The notes: generated by a model not told the origin, from the sequence alone. A stretch of 64,000 nucleotides of DNA from Saprospiraceae bacterium (GCA_020631355.1 JAHDHL010000015.1:51865-115864), one strand, 5' to 3'. Numbered from the stretch's first letter, positions 37,039 to 45,812 are shown. Made by a program: numbers and translations.

Positions 37039-37068
37039 CGTGCAACCGATTCGCAACTTGTTGTACTA
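37039..37068 (+). promoter_or_regulatory. Probable ECF sigma promoter, copy B
   Basis: CGTGCAACCG-N13-TGTACTA, identical in both blocks and in spacer length to copy A in front of the sigma gene. Only the spacer bases differ. The site is flanked by a 7-bp inverted repeat (TACACAT at 37030-37036, ATGTGTA at 37072-37078) that copy A lacks and that may be an operator. The predicted transcript starts near 37075. Confidence 0.7.
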
Positions 37069-37180
37069 GTTATGTGTAAGTTGATTGAATTATAAGGTTT
37101 ATAAATATAGATGAACAACAAATCCGAGTTGTTATCCAAGATTTATTCATTGATTTGAAATTTGAACTTCAAACAGGATG

Positions 37181-37244
37181 GTTATCTAGAGTCGCCTCCG
37201 ATTTTCGCACATTCGACCACACACAAGGAGGCGTTCTAGATAAC
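37181..37244 (+). other. Long stem-loop within the candidate small RNA
   Basis: GTTATCTAGA (37181-37190) and CGCCTCC (37193-37199) pair with GGAGGCG (37227-37233) and TCTAGATAAC (37235-37244). That is 17 paired bases with a small internal bulge and a loop of about 27 nt. There is no T run directly after it, so it is structure rather than a terminator. Confidence 0.75.
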
Positions 37245-37315
37245 AAAAAAGAAAAAGGTTTTAGTTTAATTTAATTGCAAGTAGTTCAAGTTGTTTATTG
37301 TTTCAACCGAGTTTG

Positions 37316-37353
37316 GCGGCTATTAACTGAAAAAGTTATTAGCCGCTTTTTTT
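37316..37353 (+). terminator. Orphan Rho-independent terminator
   Basis: A 13-bp stem (37316-37328 with 37334-37346, one mismatch), a 5-nt A-rich loop and seven T. No coding gene ends before it on this strand for 540 bp, so it must end a non-coding transcript or act as an attenuator. Confidence 0.85.
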
Positions 37354-37360
37354 ATTTTTG
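37353..37360 (+). promoter_or_regulatory. -7 promoter box of the lipoprotein gene
   Basis: TATTTTTG is an exact TAnnTTTG match overlapping the last T of the upstream terminator, 73 nt before the lipoprotein ATG. Its T-rich context makes a chance match possible. Confidence 0.4.
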
Positions 37361-37432
37361 CATCGTTATAATGACATCCCGATACAGGAGCAACTACATT
37401 CAACTATTTTCAACAAAAAAAATTTCATTCTA

Positions 37433-37930
37433 ATGAAAATGTCTTTGAGATTTTTCACACTTTTCCTAGCCCTTACAACAGTTACGCTTTTCTCATGTAA
37501 GGAAGACCTAGCAGAGCAGAACAGAGCCAAAATGGTGGGTACATGGATGGCATCTTCCTACAGCCAAACCAATTGTGACGACAATGCTGATAATGCTGAT
37601 TTGGTATTCGGAGACGAGGGAGCTTGTTTCGATGTCGTAGTAGGACAATCCTGTGTTACCGTTGAATTCACATTCGAGGAAGATGGTACATACAGAGCTG
37701 ACTTCAATACCATCATTTCTTCTTTCGGAGTTGAAATCAGTAACCAAACAGAATCCGTGAATGGTACATGGGAAGTGAATAGTGCTACGGAAATGACTGT
37801 TTGCACAACCGACGAGGACGGTGTTACCTCATGTAGCAAAGGAACTTATGTTGTAACGAACAACAGTCTTACATTCAATGGCTCTAACGATGAGAATGGA
37901 TGTGATACCAGGTTCACTGCAACCAAGTAA
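37433..37930 (+). CDS. Lipocalin-like lipoprotein
   Basis: The ATG at 37433 opens a lipoprotein signal (FFTLFLALTTVTLFSC), giving 165 residues; the longer frame from 37358 adds an unlikely polar extension. After the lipid Cys at about residue 21 the mature part starts with AKMVGTWMASSY and continues as alternating beta strands (VTVEFTFEEDGTYRAD, SVNGTWEVNSATEMTV, CSKGTYVVTNNSLTFNG). This is the lipocalin-like fold common in Bacteroidota lipoproteins. Several Cys may form disulfides. It lies downstream of the candidate small RNA and may belong to the same sigma regulon. Confidence 0.82.
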   Translation: MKMSLRFFTLFLALTTVTLFSCKEDLAEQNRAKMVGTWMASSYSQTNCDDNADNADLVFGDEGACFDVVVGQSCVTVEFTFEEDGTYRADFNTIISSFGVEISNQTESVNGTWEVNSATEMTVCTTDEDGVTSCSKGTYVVTNNSLTFNGSNDENGCDTRFTATK

Positions 37931-37957
37931 CGATTTAACTCGCGACTTAATTATATC

Positions 37958-37988
37958 GGGGATGGTACATGTACCATCCCTTTTTTAT
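37958..37988 (+). terminator. Rho-independent terminator of the lipoprotein gene
   Basis: GGGATGGTAC and its complement form a near-perfect palindrome (37958-37980), followed by six T. It lies about 27 nt after the stop. Confidence 0.88.
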
Positions 37989-37997
37989 TTGCAACAA

Positions 37998-39236
37998 TCA
38001 GAATTCCAATAAGGCCGATTCTACTTTGGTATTGTCATTGTCCACAGCTGTCCAGGCAACCAAAGCCTTATCCTTCCATTTTTTTAGGATAGGAAAACCA
38101 CTAGCCCTTGAATTCGATGTCTTTGCAATCAGGAAAGCAGCTCCCTGTTTCCCTCTCTTATCCATCCATTGTCCCATAATCGCAGCATGGTCCGTCTTAT
38201 CTTCCATCCATACCACCAAAGCAATACCCTCAGCCATGAAAGCAACGTCCACCCTACCTAAGGGTTGCCCCTCATCAATTCTGAATCCCTCATCAAAACT
38301 GACTCCCCCATTCCCTGAGAATGCTATATAAACACTAGGCGCATCATTTTTGAGTGTGTACCATCCCAAAGCCACATCCTGTCCCAAAGCATCCAACGAG
38401 GGCCCGTTCACCGGACATCCGGCTATCTTCCACCGGTCATTCCCTATCGTTTGGGGTTGGGTCCAAAGTCCATCTTTTCGTAACACTACTGAGATATCAC
38501 GGATTTCATCATCAGAACGATCCCTGTATGCCACTATTACTCCATCATCCGTTTGGGTGGCTGTCGTTTGACAACAATCACATACCTTATGATCCAGTTC
38601 CTTCTCATCATGGAGCTTTCCATCCTTATCAAATTCAGCCGACCTCAATGTCATGGCCCCTCCATGATGACCATGGCCATGTTCCTCTGCTGTTTCCTCT
38701 CCATGTCCTTTGGTATTCCGCCCATCAAGCCATGTAGCGAATATGCGACCATTCTCCAATGGCAACATCGAAACGAATCCATGCTCCGCAGCTATGCTGT
38801 CCCTATGGGGAATGAACGATGGGCCCCATTCCTTTCCATCCTTGGATTGGGCAATCCTTACATCATAATCATAGGTACCTCCTGCACTTTTCTGCAACCA
38901 ATGCGCTGCCATATCATCAGCCCCCTTATACTTGACCACAGATGGGAAGTCTGCCCAATTGACGAACCAATCCGTTCCGGAAGCTATCTCACGGGGACTT
39001 GTCCAGGCATCATCAATCCATTCGGAAACCATAAGGGCATCCGTGGTATCATTGAGGTATTCCACCCAAGAAAGATAAGCTTTGTCTTCCCCTACGAATA
39101 AATTAGGTGCACCACCTTTCTCACAAGGTGTGGAAAGGGTTTGAATGGTGGGAGCATGAAATTCGATGGCCTTATCAGTCGAGCAAGCTGAGAATAGGAA
39201 CAACCATAAGGTACTTAATAGAATCAGTCTTTTCAT
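37998..39236 (-). CDS. Sialidase-like beta-propeller lipoprotein
   Basis: A lipoprotein signal (LILLSTLWLFLFSAC, Cys about 18) precedes a roughly 390-residue propeller with repeated exo-alpha-sialidase-type strands (KAYLSWVEY, RIAQSKDGKEWG, GRIFATWLDGR, IALVVWMED, KALVAWTAVD). An insertion is His-rich (EEHGHGHHGG) and is followed by HKVCDCCQTTA, whose Cys cluster together with a later CP could bind a metal. No sialidase catalytic residues are clear, so it may be a binding protein rather than a glycosidase. It converges with the lipocalin-like gene. Confidence 0.75.
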   Translation of the reverse strand: MKRLILLSTLWLFLFSACSTDKAIEFHAPTIQTLSTPCEKGGAPNLFVGEDKAYLSWVEYLNDTTDALMVSEWIDDAWTSPREIASGTDWFVNWADFPSVVKYKGADDMAAHWLQKSAGGTYDYDVRIAQSKDGKEWGPSFIPHRDSIAAEHGFVSMLPLENGRIFATWLDGRNTKGHGEETAEEHGHGHHGGAMTLRSAEFDKDGKLHDEKELDHKVCDCCQTTATQTDDGVIVAYRDRSDDEIRDISVVLRKDGLWTQPQTIGNDRWKIAGCPVNGPSLDALGQDVALGWYTLKNDAPSVYIAFSGNGGVSFDEGFRIDEGQPLGRVDVAFMAEGIALVVWMEDKTDHAAIMGQWMDKRGKQGAAFLIAKTSNSRASGFPILKKWKDKALVAWTAVDNDNTKVESALLEF

Positions 39237-39349
39237 TCTTTCGATTTGATTCCACTAAGATGGGGGAATAATTCCTTTTTTAGGGAATTATCATATTTGA
39301 ATGTAATAGAAAATAATACACTCAAGCGTTTCAAGGATTTACAATAAGT

Positions 39350-41665
39350 CTATTTCATCTTCAATATTTTGGTCACGAATCCGTCTGGATTATTCAGGTT
39401 CCTTTCATTCACACTAAATACCAGATAAACACCAGAAGATGCCTCACGACCATTATAATCCCTTCCATCCCATATGGCTTGTCCGCCATTGGCCTGGGTC
39501 TCATAAATCAGGGTTCCGCTGATATCCGTAATCTTAACCGTAGCATTTTGGGGTAAACCCCTAATGGCTATCGGACCATCGTAATCCGGTTGTACAGGGT
39601 TCGGAAACGCAAATACATCCGCATTATGCACCACACCTCCTACCGTCGCATCTCCCTGATAGGAAATGATACCATCCTGTGTACCAATATAAACTTCCCC
39701 TGTCCTTTCATTAATGACAATATCATTGATGGTATTACTGAATAACGGGCTGTTATCCACAGTAAAATGCTGGAGTTCCTCCAGGCCATCTTCCGACATC
39801 AGGAATACACCATTCGTCGTACCGACCCATTTCCTATTCCCCCCATCCACTGCAATACAACGTACATTTTCGGATTCAAGGAGATGGGCATTGTTACCAT
39901 CTTCCCTTTCCACAATTCTTTTGGTTCCACGACAGGAAGAATCAAAAACATCGCCACCACATTCGAAAATAATAACGCCCTCTGATGTCCCCACCCAAAG
40001 GTCTCCATCCCAATCCAATGCGATATCATAAACGATATCAGTAGGTAGTTCACTATTGGATGGATTCAGAAAGCGGACCCTATTATCTGCATGATTATCG
40101 ATGTCATCTCCCTCATTGAATATCACTAGACCACGATTACTGGTCGTAAACCATTTATTCCCTGCTAGGTCTATCGTGGGTTCCACCAGTGCCTGGATAC
40201 CCGTTACCGGGAATGTTTTCCAGTTCCCATCGGGTTGCAACATTGCAATGGGATTAGAGACACTATGGTTAGCCATCCAGACATTTCCCTCATCGTCAAT
40301 CGTCAAGCCCGGCACCCTGCAGTTTCCGGGCGTATCTCCCGTTGGTGTGGCCAGAGGAGAATTCTCTGTATTATAGATTTGGAAATTAGTGCCATCATAT
40401 ACAATCAATCCACGGATAAAGGAACCGATATAAACCATTCCCGTAGCAGGATTGACCTCTACATCCACCATATCCAACATCCCATCCAGTTCATCTGGAA
40501 CAGTGAATCGGTTATACACAGACCACTCTCCCTTATCATATTTGGCACATCCGGCCCAATTCAATCCATATTGCCATCCCTGTGTAATGGAACCCGCAGC
40601 CATCCAGAGCACATCATCCACCAAGGCCATTCCATCATTGGATACGGAATAAGGAGAATTGAATTCCAATTCTACACAATTTTCCGTATTGGTATTGAAC
40701 ATCTTTACCCGCTGGCCGAAATCACCTACCCACAAACGCCCCAACTGATCTTCCACAATAGATGAACCTGCACCAGATAAACAACCAAAAGGAATCGGTT
40801 CGTCCATATCACCGTTGTCTTCCAATAGGATGACCCTTTGTCCTCCGAATGGCAGGACCTGAAGATTAATGATGAGCCTCCCCTGGCCTGTCTGTACATA
40901 ATTTACCTTGTGATTATCCGCATGGATGATATAATCCAATCCGGAACCCGTCCAGGTAAACAGGGTATCATTCACATCCAAATACAATGTATTATTATAA
41001 GAATGCACTACCCTTGAGCTGTAATCATCCGGTAGGCCCTCATCCATGTCCAACTTATCCCAAGCACCAAAATCCAACAGGTTGATACCTGTCAAACTAG
41101 CATAATAAACCCCCTCATCCGTAGCTGCATAAATGTTACCATCCTGGCTGGTGACATTATTCACCTTAAGATTCATGAATGTGGTGAATTCGACTTCCCG
41201 CTGGGTCAGATTGATTTTCATCACACCAAAACCTGTAGCCAGATAAGCTGCATCATCCAAGAAATAGATATCATAGATTGCCTTATCACCCTGAAGTTCA
41301 ATATCCCTTTCCAAGTCATTCATGTTATACACCCAAGACTTATCCTTGGCAATGATATCGATATTGGAATTGGTATATGCTGCAACGAATAAGTTATTCT
41401 CAGGGCTGAATTCGATGACACTGATATTCACATCACTCAAGCCATCCACCTTGTCGAATCGAGAAGTGGAAAATTCTTCCTTATCAAAGATTAGAATCGA
41501 CCTATCAGAGGCAAACCAGACTTCTTCTGAGGTTTGTGTCACATACTTTCCTGTGGTATAAGGCAAAAGTGACCTCCATTGGCCAATGGCCAAGTTATCC
41601 TGTGCATGGCTCATGCTACAAACCAACAAAAGGACAATAGATAGTATGATATAATTATTCCTCAT
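39350..41665 (-). CDS. porZ: Type IX secretion system protein PorZ
   Basis: This 771-residue exported protein (signal peptide ending SHAQ) starts its mature part with IGQWRSLLPYTTGKYVTQ, as PorZ does. Two beta-propellers of two-component-regulator type follow (VWFASDRSILIFD, IYAATDEGVYYASL, LWVGTSEGVIIFE, KWVGTTNGVFLMSE). The C-terminus (FAFPNPVQPDYDGPIAIRG ... SSGVYLVFSV) is an FlgD-like/T9SS C-terminal fold. In Porphyromonas gingivalis PorZ is a surface part of the attachment complex that delivers A-LPS to PorU; length agrees closely. Other attachment-complex genes are not adjacent. Confidence 0.83.
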   Translation of the reverse strand: MRNNYIILSIVLLLVCSMSHAQDNLAIGQWRSLLPYTTGKYVTQTSEEVWFASDRSILIFDKEEFSTSRFDKVDGLSDVNISVIEFSPENNLFVAAYTNSNIDIIAKDKSWVYNMNDLERDIELQGDKAIYDIYFLDDAAYLATGFGVMKINLTQREVEFTTFMNLKVNNVTSQDGNIYAATDEGVYYASLTGINLLDFGAWDKLDMDEGLPDDYSSRVVHSYNNTLYLDVNDTLFTWTGSGLDYIIHADNHKVNYVQTGQGRLIINLQVLPFGGQRVILLEDNGDMDEPIPFGCLSGAGSSIVEDQLGRLWVGDFGQRVKMFNTNTENCVELEFNSPYSVSNDGMALVDDVLWMAAGSITQGWQYGLNWAGCAKYDKGEWSVYNRFTVPDELDGMLDMVDVEVNPATGMVYIGSFIRGLIVYDGTNFQIYNTENSPLATPTGDTPGNCRVPGLTIDDEGNVWMANHSVSNPIAMLQPDGNWKTFPVTGIQALVEPTIDLAGNKWFTTSNRGLVIFNEGDDIDNHADNRVRFLNPSNSELPTDIVYDIALDWDGDLWVGTSEGVIIFECGGDVFDSSCRGTKRIVEREDGNNAHLLESENVRCIAVDGGNRKWVGTTNGVFLMSEDGLEELQHFTVDNSPLFSNTINDIVINERTGEVYIGTQDGIISYQGDATVGGVVHNADVFAFPNPVQPDYDGPIAIRGLPQNATVKITDISGTLIYETQANGGQAIWDGRDYNGREASSGVYLVFSVNERNLNNPDGFVTKILKMK

Positions 41666-41805
41666 TGAAAACAGGCTCTGTTGAATGATAAAATGTCTAT
41701 TGGGTAACGTATCCCGAAATGATAACGCCGTTTGGATAAAGGTAAGGTATACATTACTATTCCACTTAACACAATAGGTCTTATATCTGTCAGAATGTAT
41801 GAATG

Positions 41806-42903
41806 CTATTTCTGGATAATCAGGAATTCCACCCTCCGGTTCAGTTGTCGTCCCTCCTTGGTCTCATTGGAAGAAATAGGTCTTGTATCACCAAATCCCT
41901 TGTAATACAACCTGTCCTTATCCACTCCTTTGGATGTCAAATAATGGACGACTGCATGCGAACGGTCCCTTGATAGTTTGATATTGTACTTGTAGCTCCC
42001 TTGATTATCGGTATGCCCCTGAATCTCGATGACCATCGACGGATGCTGTGCCAACACCTCAACAAGCTTATTCAATTCCTTGTAGGATTGGGGTAACAAC
42101 TCGGACTTTGCAGTTTCAAAAAAGATGTTCTTCAGCTGAAAGGATTTCCCGACCTCATATTCCAAACAACATAAGTCATCAGGTTTGATGGGTTCGTCTA
42201 TGATGGGTTTTTCCTTTTTCACAGAAACATCATCAATATAATAGTAAGCATATTTGTATGATAATGGATTATCATCAATCCGGGTCAGGCTATCGGGGAA
42301 GAAATTACCTATGATGATATATTCCGAAGTATCCTTGGCCGTAAATACCTGCTCGACCTGATGCCAATCCCCTCCCTTGGATTGGATGATATTACGTTCC
42401 AGGATTTGGGGTTCCAATTCCAATACATCATCAATCGTTTCATTATAGGATTCCGTGGAAAAATGCATTCCCAGATTATTAACCAATTTGGAATCCTGTA
42501 AGGCAGTGGTAAAGAACGAGGCCCTGTATTGTTGCCCGATAACCAGTGGCTCCATCAATCTAATCTGGATATATTCCCTACAATGGGGTTTCCCCTCCTT
42601 ACATCCATAAACTGTTATACCGACCATTGTATTCCCCGTAAGGGGCTTTTCGATACCGAATCCTTTTTGTGTCCAATAAATCGGAATCCGCACCTTGGGA
42701 TGATAGACATCCGGGGATGCATAGGTAGCAGATGTCCAATATTTCATGAGTCTGCTGAAATCCTTTCCCTTATAGAACCAACCCAAAGGATAGGACCCCA
42801 ATTCCTCAAAGCTGGGATTGGGCACAATATTACCATCCGAAGCTTGTTGGGCGTTGGAGTAATAAGATAAAAAAAGGAGGGATATTGTGAATAGCCATCT
42901 CAT
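41806..42903 (-). CDS. OmpA-family protein with N-terminal jelly-roll domain
   Basis: A signal peptide (residues 1-18) is followed by a NIVPNPSFEELGSYP-type jelly-roll (about 25-220), a carbohydrate-binding-like module also seen in the 49670-50233 protein. The C-terminal OmpA domain (about 255-365) has IEIQGHTDNQGSYKYN and LSRDRSHAVVHYLTSKG, then GRQLNRRVEFLI, the residues that hold peptidoglycan diaminopimelate. It probably links an outer-face ligand to the cell wall. It stands alone between porZ and the TPR-AAA pair; porZ is on the same strand 140 nt downstream. Confidence 0.88.
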   Translation of the reverse strand: MRWLFTISLLFLSYYSNAQQASDGNIVPNPSFEELGSYPLGWFYKGKDFSRLMKYWTSATYASPDVYHPKVRIPIYWTQKGFGIEKPLTGNTMVGITVYGCKEGKPHCREYIQIRLMEPLVIGQQYRASFFTTALQDSKLVNNLGMHFSTESYNETIDDVLELEPQILERNIIQSKGGDWHQVEQVFTAKDTSEYIIIGNFFPDSLTRIDDNPLSYKYAYYYIDDVSVKKEKPIIDEPIKPDDLCCLEYEVGKSFQLKNIFFETAKSELLPQSYKELNKLVEVLAQHPSMVIEIQGHTDNQGSYKYNIKLSRDRSHAVVHYLTSKGVDKDRLYYKGFGDTRPISSNETKEGRQLNRRVEFLIIQK

Positions 42904-43113
42904 ATATACATTCTAACGAAGTCAGTAACTATTTATGTTTCGACCAATCCCATTTAAGTTTTGACTAAATTCTTTGTGGAGAACCCTTATACGGATAACT
43001 TTGTTCCATCAATGGCATCAAAGGGATAACCAAGATTGCCAAAGGGAATATCCAAGAATCAGAATGGCCTTATTCCCTAATCATTTCAACCCACAATACG
43101 AACTGAACATTAT

Positions 43114-44463
43114 ATGGATATTAATGAAATCAACGAGCTTAGAGAAGCCATAAAAGCATCACCGGATAACATTCCCTTGAGGAAATATCTGGCTAATGCA
43201 CTCATCAAACTCAAGAAATTCGAGGAAGCTGAATTGGAATATAAGAATGCCCTGAAGCATGCTCCCAATAATGCTTCCCTTAAACTAGGCTTAGCATTGG
43301 CGTTCTGTGAACAGGAAAAAACATCCTTGGGATTGGTCATCATCGAGGAGCTTGTGGAGCACGACCAGCCCCTCCCAAGGGCTTGGTTGGTTTATGCCAA
43401 GTTACTCTTACAAGCCAAGCAATCCAATGCAGCAAAAGGTGCTTATGAAAATGCCATCGCACTGGATGAAAACCTAAAAGATGCATTCCTTGAATCCCAA
43501 ATCAATCTTTCCAACCAAAAGAATGAAGAAGCCGAACCCCAAAAAATAAAATTGGGTGGTTTTGAGGATGAGGATGCTGACGATGGCAAGTCCATTGATA
43601 TAGAACGCCCTGAAATCTCATTTTCTGATGTGGGAGGTATGGATAAGGTCAAGGAGGAAATCAGAATGAAAATCATACATCCCCTTGAGCATCCCGAACT
43701 CTATAAGATGTATGGTAAGAAGATTGGTGGTGGGTTGCTGATGTACGGCCCTCCGGGATGTGGAAAAACCCATTTGGCACGAGCAACAGCAGGTCAGGTG
43801 AATGCCAATTTCATTTCAGTTGGTATCAGTGACATACTCGACATGTATCTCGGACAAAGTGAAAGGAATCTACATGCCATTTTCCAAAGGGCAAGGGATA
43901 TGAAGCCCTGCGTACTTTTCTTTGATGAGGTGGATGCATTGGGTGCCAACCGTTCCGATATGAAACAGAGTGCAGGCAGGCACCTCATCAATCAGTTCCT
44001 ATCCGAATTGGATGGTGTCGAAGCGGACAATGATGGAGTCCTTATACTAGCAGCCACTAATGCCCCCTGGCATCTTGACCCGGCATTCAGAAGACCGGGG
44101 CGTTTTGACCGTATACTTTTTGTTCCGCCACCGGATGAGCCAGCTAGGGCTTCCATTCTTCAAATCCATTTGAAAGAAAAGCCTCTGGGAAAGATTGATT
44201 ATTCCAAGGTTGTCAAGAAAACAGCAGAATACTCCGGTGCGGATATGAAAGCACTCGTGGATATCGCCATTGAATCAAAATTGGATGAAGCCATCCGCAA
44301 GGGCAAGCCTATTCCTGTCGAGACCAAAGACCTCATCCAAGCAACCAAAAAGCACAAACCAACAACCAAGGAATGGTTCCAAACAGCCAAGAACTATGCC
44401 CTATTCGCCAATGAGGCGGGGTTGTATGATGACATCCTCAAATACCTCAAAATCAAGAAGTAG
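43114..44463 (+). CDS. TPR-AAA+ ATPase (CDC48/proteasomal ATPase-like)
   Basis: Residues 1-130 are tetratricopeptide repeats (LRKYLANALIKLKKFEEAELEYK, AAKGAYENAIALDE). After an acidic linker, a single AAA+ module has Walker A GPPGCGKTHLA (about residue 212), Walker B CVLFFDEVDAL and the second region of homology ATNAPWHLDPAFRRPGRFDR with both arginine fingers. The wording is that of CDC48/p97-type unfoldases, but only one AAA ring is present and no protease. It abuts the TPR membrane gene with no spacer. Probably a cytosolic remodelling ATPase working on that membrane partner. Confidence 0.9.
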   Translation: MDINEINELREAIKASPDNIPLRKYLANALIKLKKFEEAELEYKNALKHAPNNASLKLGLALAFCEQEKTSLGLVIIEELVEHDQPLPRAWLVYAKLLLQAKQSNAAKGAYENAIALDENLKDAFLESQINLSNQKNEEAEPQKIKLGGFEDEDADDGKSIDIERPEISFSDVGGMDKVKEEIRMKIIHPLEHPELYKMYGKKIGGGLLMYGPPGCGKTHLARATAGQVNANFISVGISDILDMYLGQSERNLHAIFQRARDMKPCVLFFDEVDALGANRSDMKQSAGRHLINQFLSELDGVEADNDGVLILAATNAPWHLDPAFRRPGRFDRILFVPPPDEPARASILQIHLKEKPLGKIDYSKVVKKTAEYSGADMKALVDIAIESKLDEAIRKGKPIPVETKDLIQATKKHKPTTKEWFQTAKNYALFANEAGLYDDILKYLKIKK

Positions 44464-45732
44464 ATGAATAATGCTTATTTTCAAAGGGCAAGGGTTCTTT
44501 ATGAGCAAAGAAGATTCAATGATGCCGAAAAGGAATTGAAGTCTGCACTTGCCAATGACCCTGGAGATGTGGAATGCAATAATCTTCTTGTTTTTGTTTT
44601 GGCAGACCAAGGAAAAAACAAGGATGCCCTAGAAGCTGCGGACAGAACCATTGCCATGGCTCCTGACTGGAGTTTTGCTTGGTATACCATGGCTTATGCC
44701 CAATGGATACAACACGCAAAAGGGAGTTCTGACAAGGCATTGGAAGCGGTGGGCAATGCCATCCGTATGGAACCCGACCATACTGACTACCAGTATCTTT
44801 CAGGAGAAATCCACTTTTCCAAGAGTAACTGGGATGCGGCACTGGCCGCTGCAGAAGAAGCATTGGCATTGGATGCAGAACATGTAGGAGCATTGAATTT
44901 ACGAGCTAAATCATTGGTCAAACTCAACAGAACCGCAGACGCGAATGACACCTTGGATTTTGCCATACATCAGAATCCTGAGAATCCGCATTCCCATGCC
45001 AACAAGGGTTGGGCACTCATAGAACGGGATCAATATGATGAGGCGCTGACACACTTCAAGGAAGCCCTTAGGATTGACCCTAATAATAGATGGGCCAAAG
45101 AGGGATTGAAGAATGCCATCAAGGGCAAAAATCTTTTGTACAGAGGTATCCTCAAATATTTCCTTTGGATTTCCAAGCAAAGCGAAAAGAATCAATGGTT
45201 ATTCATCGTTGGGGCTTATATCCTCTATCGGTTTGTATTGTACTTATCAGAAGCCAATCCTGCACTTGCGCCATTGACTTATCCGATTATCGGAGCTTAC
45301 ATCATTTTTGCATTTTCTTCCTGGATTGCTGTTCCCTTATCCAATCTATTCCTGAAATTACATCCATTGGGCAAATATGCCTTATCAACATTCGAAAATC
45401 GGGCTTCCAATGTAGTGGGTGGTTTCATTTTGGGAGGTATCCTCCTTGGGATATCATATTTTGCAACAGGTATCATCCCGTTATTCTATCTTGCCCTTTG
45501 GAGCTTGGTGATGTGCATCCCTCTGGGAGGTTCATTGAGCCAATTCGAATACAATAAAAATACCCGGGATCTACTCATCGCCACAACTGTCATCGGTCTT
45601 GTAGGATTGATGGCCATTGGCAGTATACTGCTGAACAATGAAGGGGCTTTCAATCTTACTGCCTCCATTTTCGGATTGAGTATTCTTGGATTCAGTTTTA
45701 TTGCCAACTATATCATCAATAGACGGAACTAG
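44464..45732 (+). CDS. TPR protein with C-terminal membrane domain, partner of the TPR-AAA ATPase
   Basis: The start ATG follows the upstream stop codon directly, so expression is coupled. Residues 1-220 are tetratricopeptide repeats (ARVLYEQRRFNDAEKELKSAL, ANKGWALIERDQYDEALTHF). Residues about 240-422 contain five or six membrane helices (WLFIVGAYILYRFVLYL, IIGAYIIFAFSSWIAVPL, NVVGGFILGGILLGISYF). I do not recognise the membrane part. The TPRs probably dock the ATPase to the membrane. A strong stem-loop follows the gene. Confidence 0.85.
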   Translation: MNNAYFQRARVLYEQRRFNDAEKELKSALANDPGDVECNNLLVFVLADQGKNKDALEAADRTIAMAPDWSFAWYTMAYAQWIQHAKGSSDKALEAVGNAIRMEPDHTDYQYLSGEIHFSKSNWDAALAAAEEALALDAEHVGALNLRAKSLVKLNRTADANDTLDFAIHQNPENPHSHANKGWALIERDQYDEALTHFKEALRIDPNNRWAKEGLKNAIKGKNLLYRGILKYFLWISKQSEKNQWLFIVGAYILYRFVLYLSEANPALAPLTYPIIGAYIIFAFSSWIAVPLSNLFLKLHPLGKYALSTFENRASNVVGGFILGGILLGISYFATGIIPLFYLALWSLVMCIPLGGSLSQFEYNKNTRDLLIATTVIGLVGLMAIGSILLNNEGAFNLTASIFGLSILGFSFIANYIINRRN

Positions 45733-45762
45733 GAACATCCGCCATTTCCATTTCTTATAATA

Positions 45763-45812
45763 AGCATCATTCTACTGAGTCATATTGACGAGTAGAATGA
45801 TGCTCTTATTCT
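45763..45812 (+). terminator. Stem-loop terminator of the TPR-AAA/TPR-membrane operon
   Basis: A perfect 14-bp stem (45763-45776 with 45791-45804) has a 14-nt loop and is followed by CTTATTCT. It begins 31 nt after the stop. Confidence 0.78.

Larger units (their letters stand above)
37075..37353 (+). ncRNA. Candidate sigma-controlled small RNA or attenuated leader
   Basis: The start is inferred from promoter copy B and the end from the terminator at 37316-37353, giving about 280 nt. It contains a small hairpin (AACAAC/GTTGTT, near 37114-37133), a large stem-loop at 37181-37244 and the terminator. The only frame of note is a 15-codon one from the ATG at 37111 (MNNKSELLSKIYSLI), which could be a leader peptide. 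The next gene has its own -7-like box at 37353-37360, which favours an independent RNA. No known RNA family was recognised. Confidence 0.5.
36771..37432. other. Long intergenic region with ECF promoter copy B and candidate small RNA
   Basis: 660 bp with no gene on the usual criteria. It holds the anti-sigma terminator, the second sigma promoter motif, a long stem-loop, an orphan terminator and a -7-like box for the lipoprotein. These are listed separately. A weak 6-bp stem (36781-36786 with 36800-36805) follows the anti-sigma stop directly. Confidence 0.7.
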
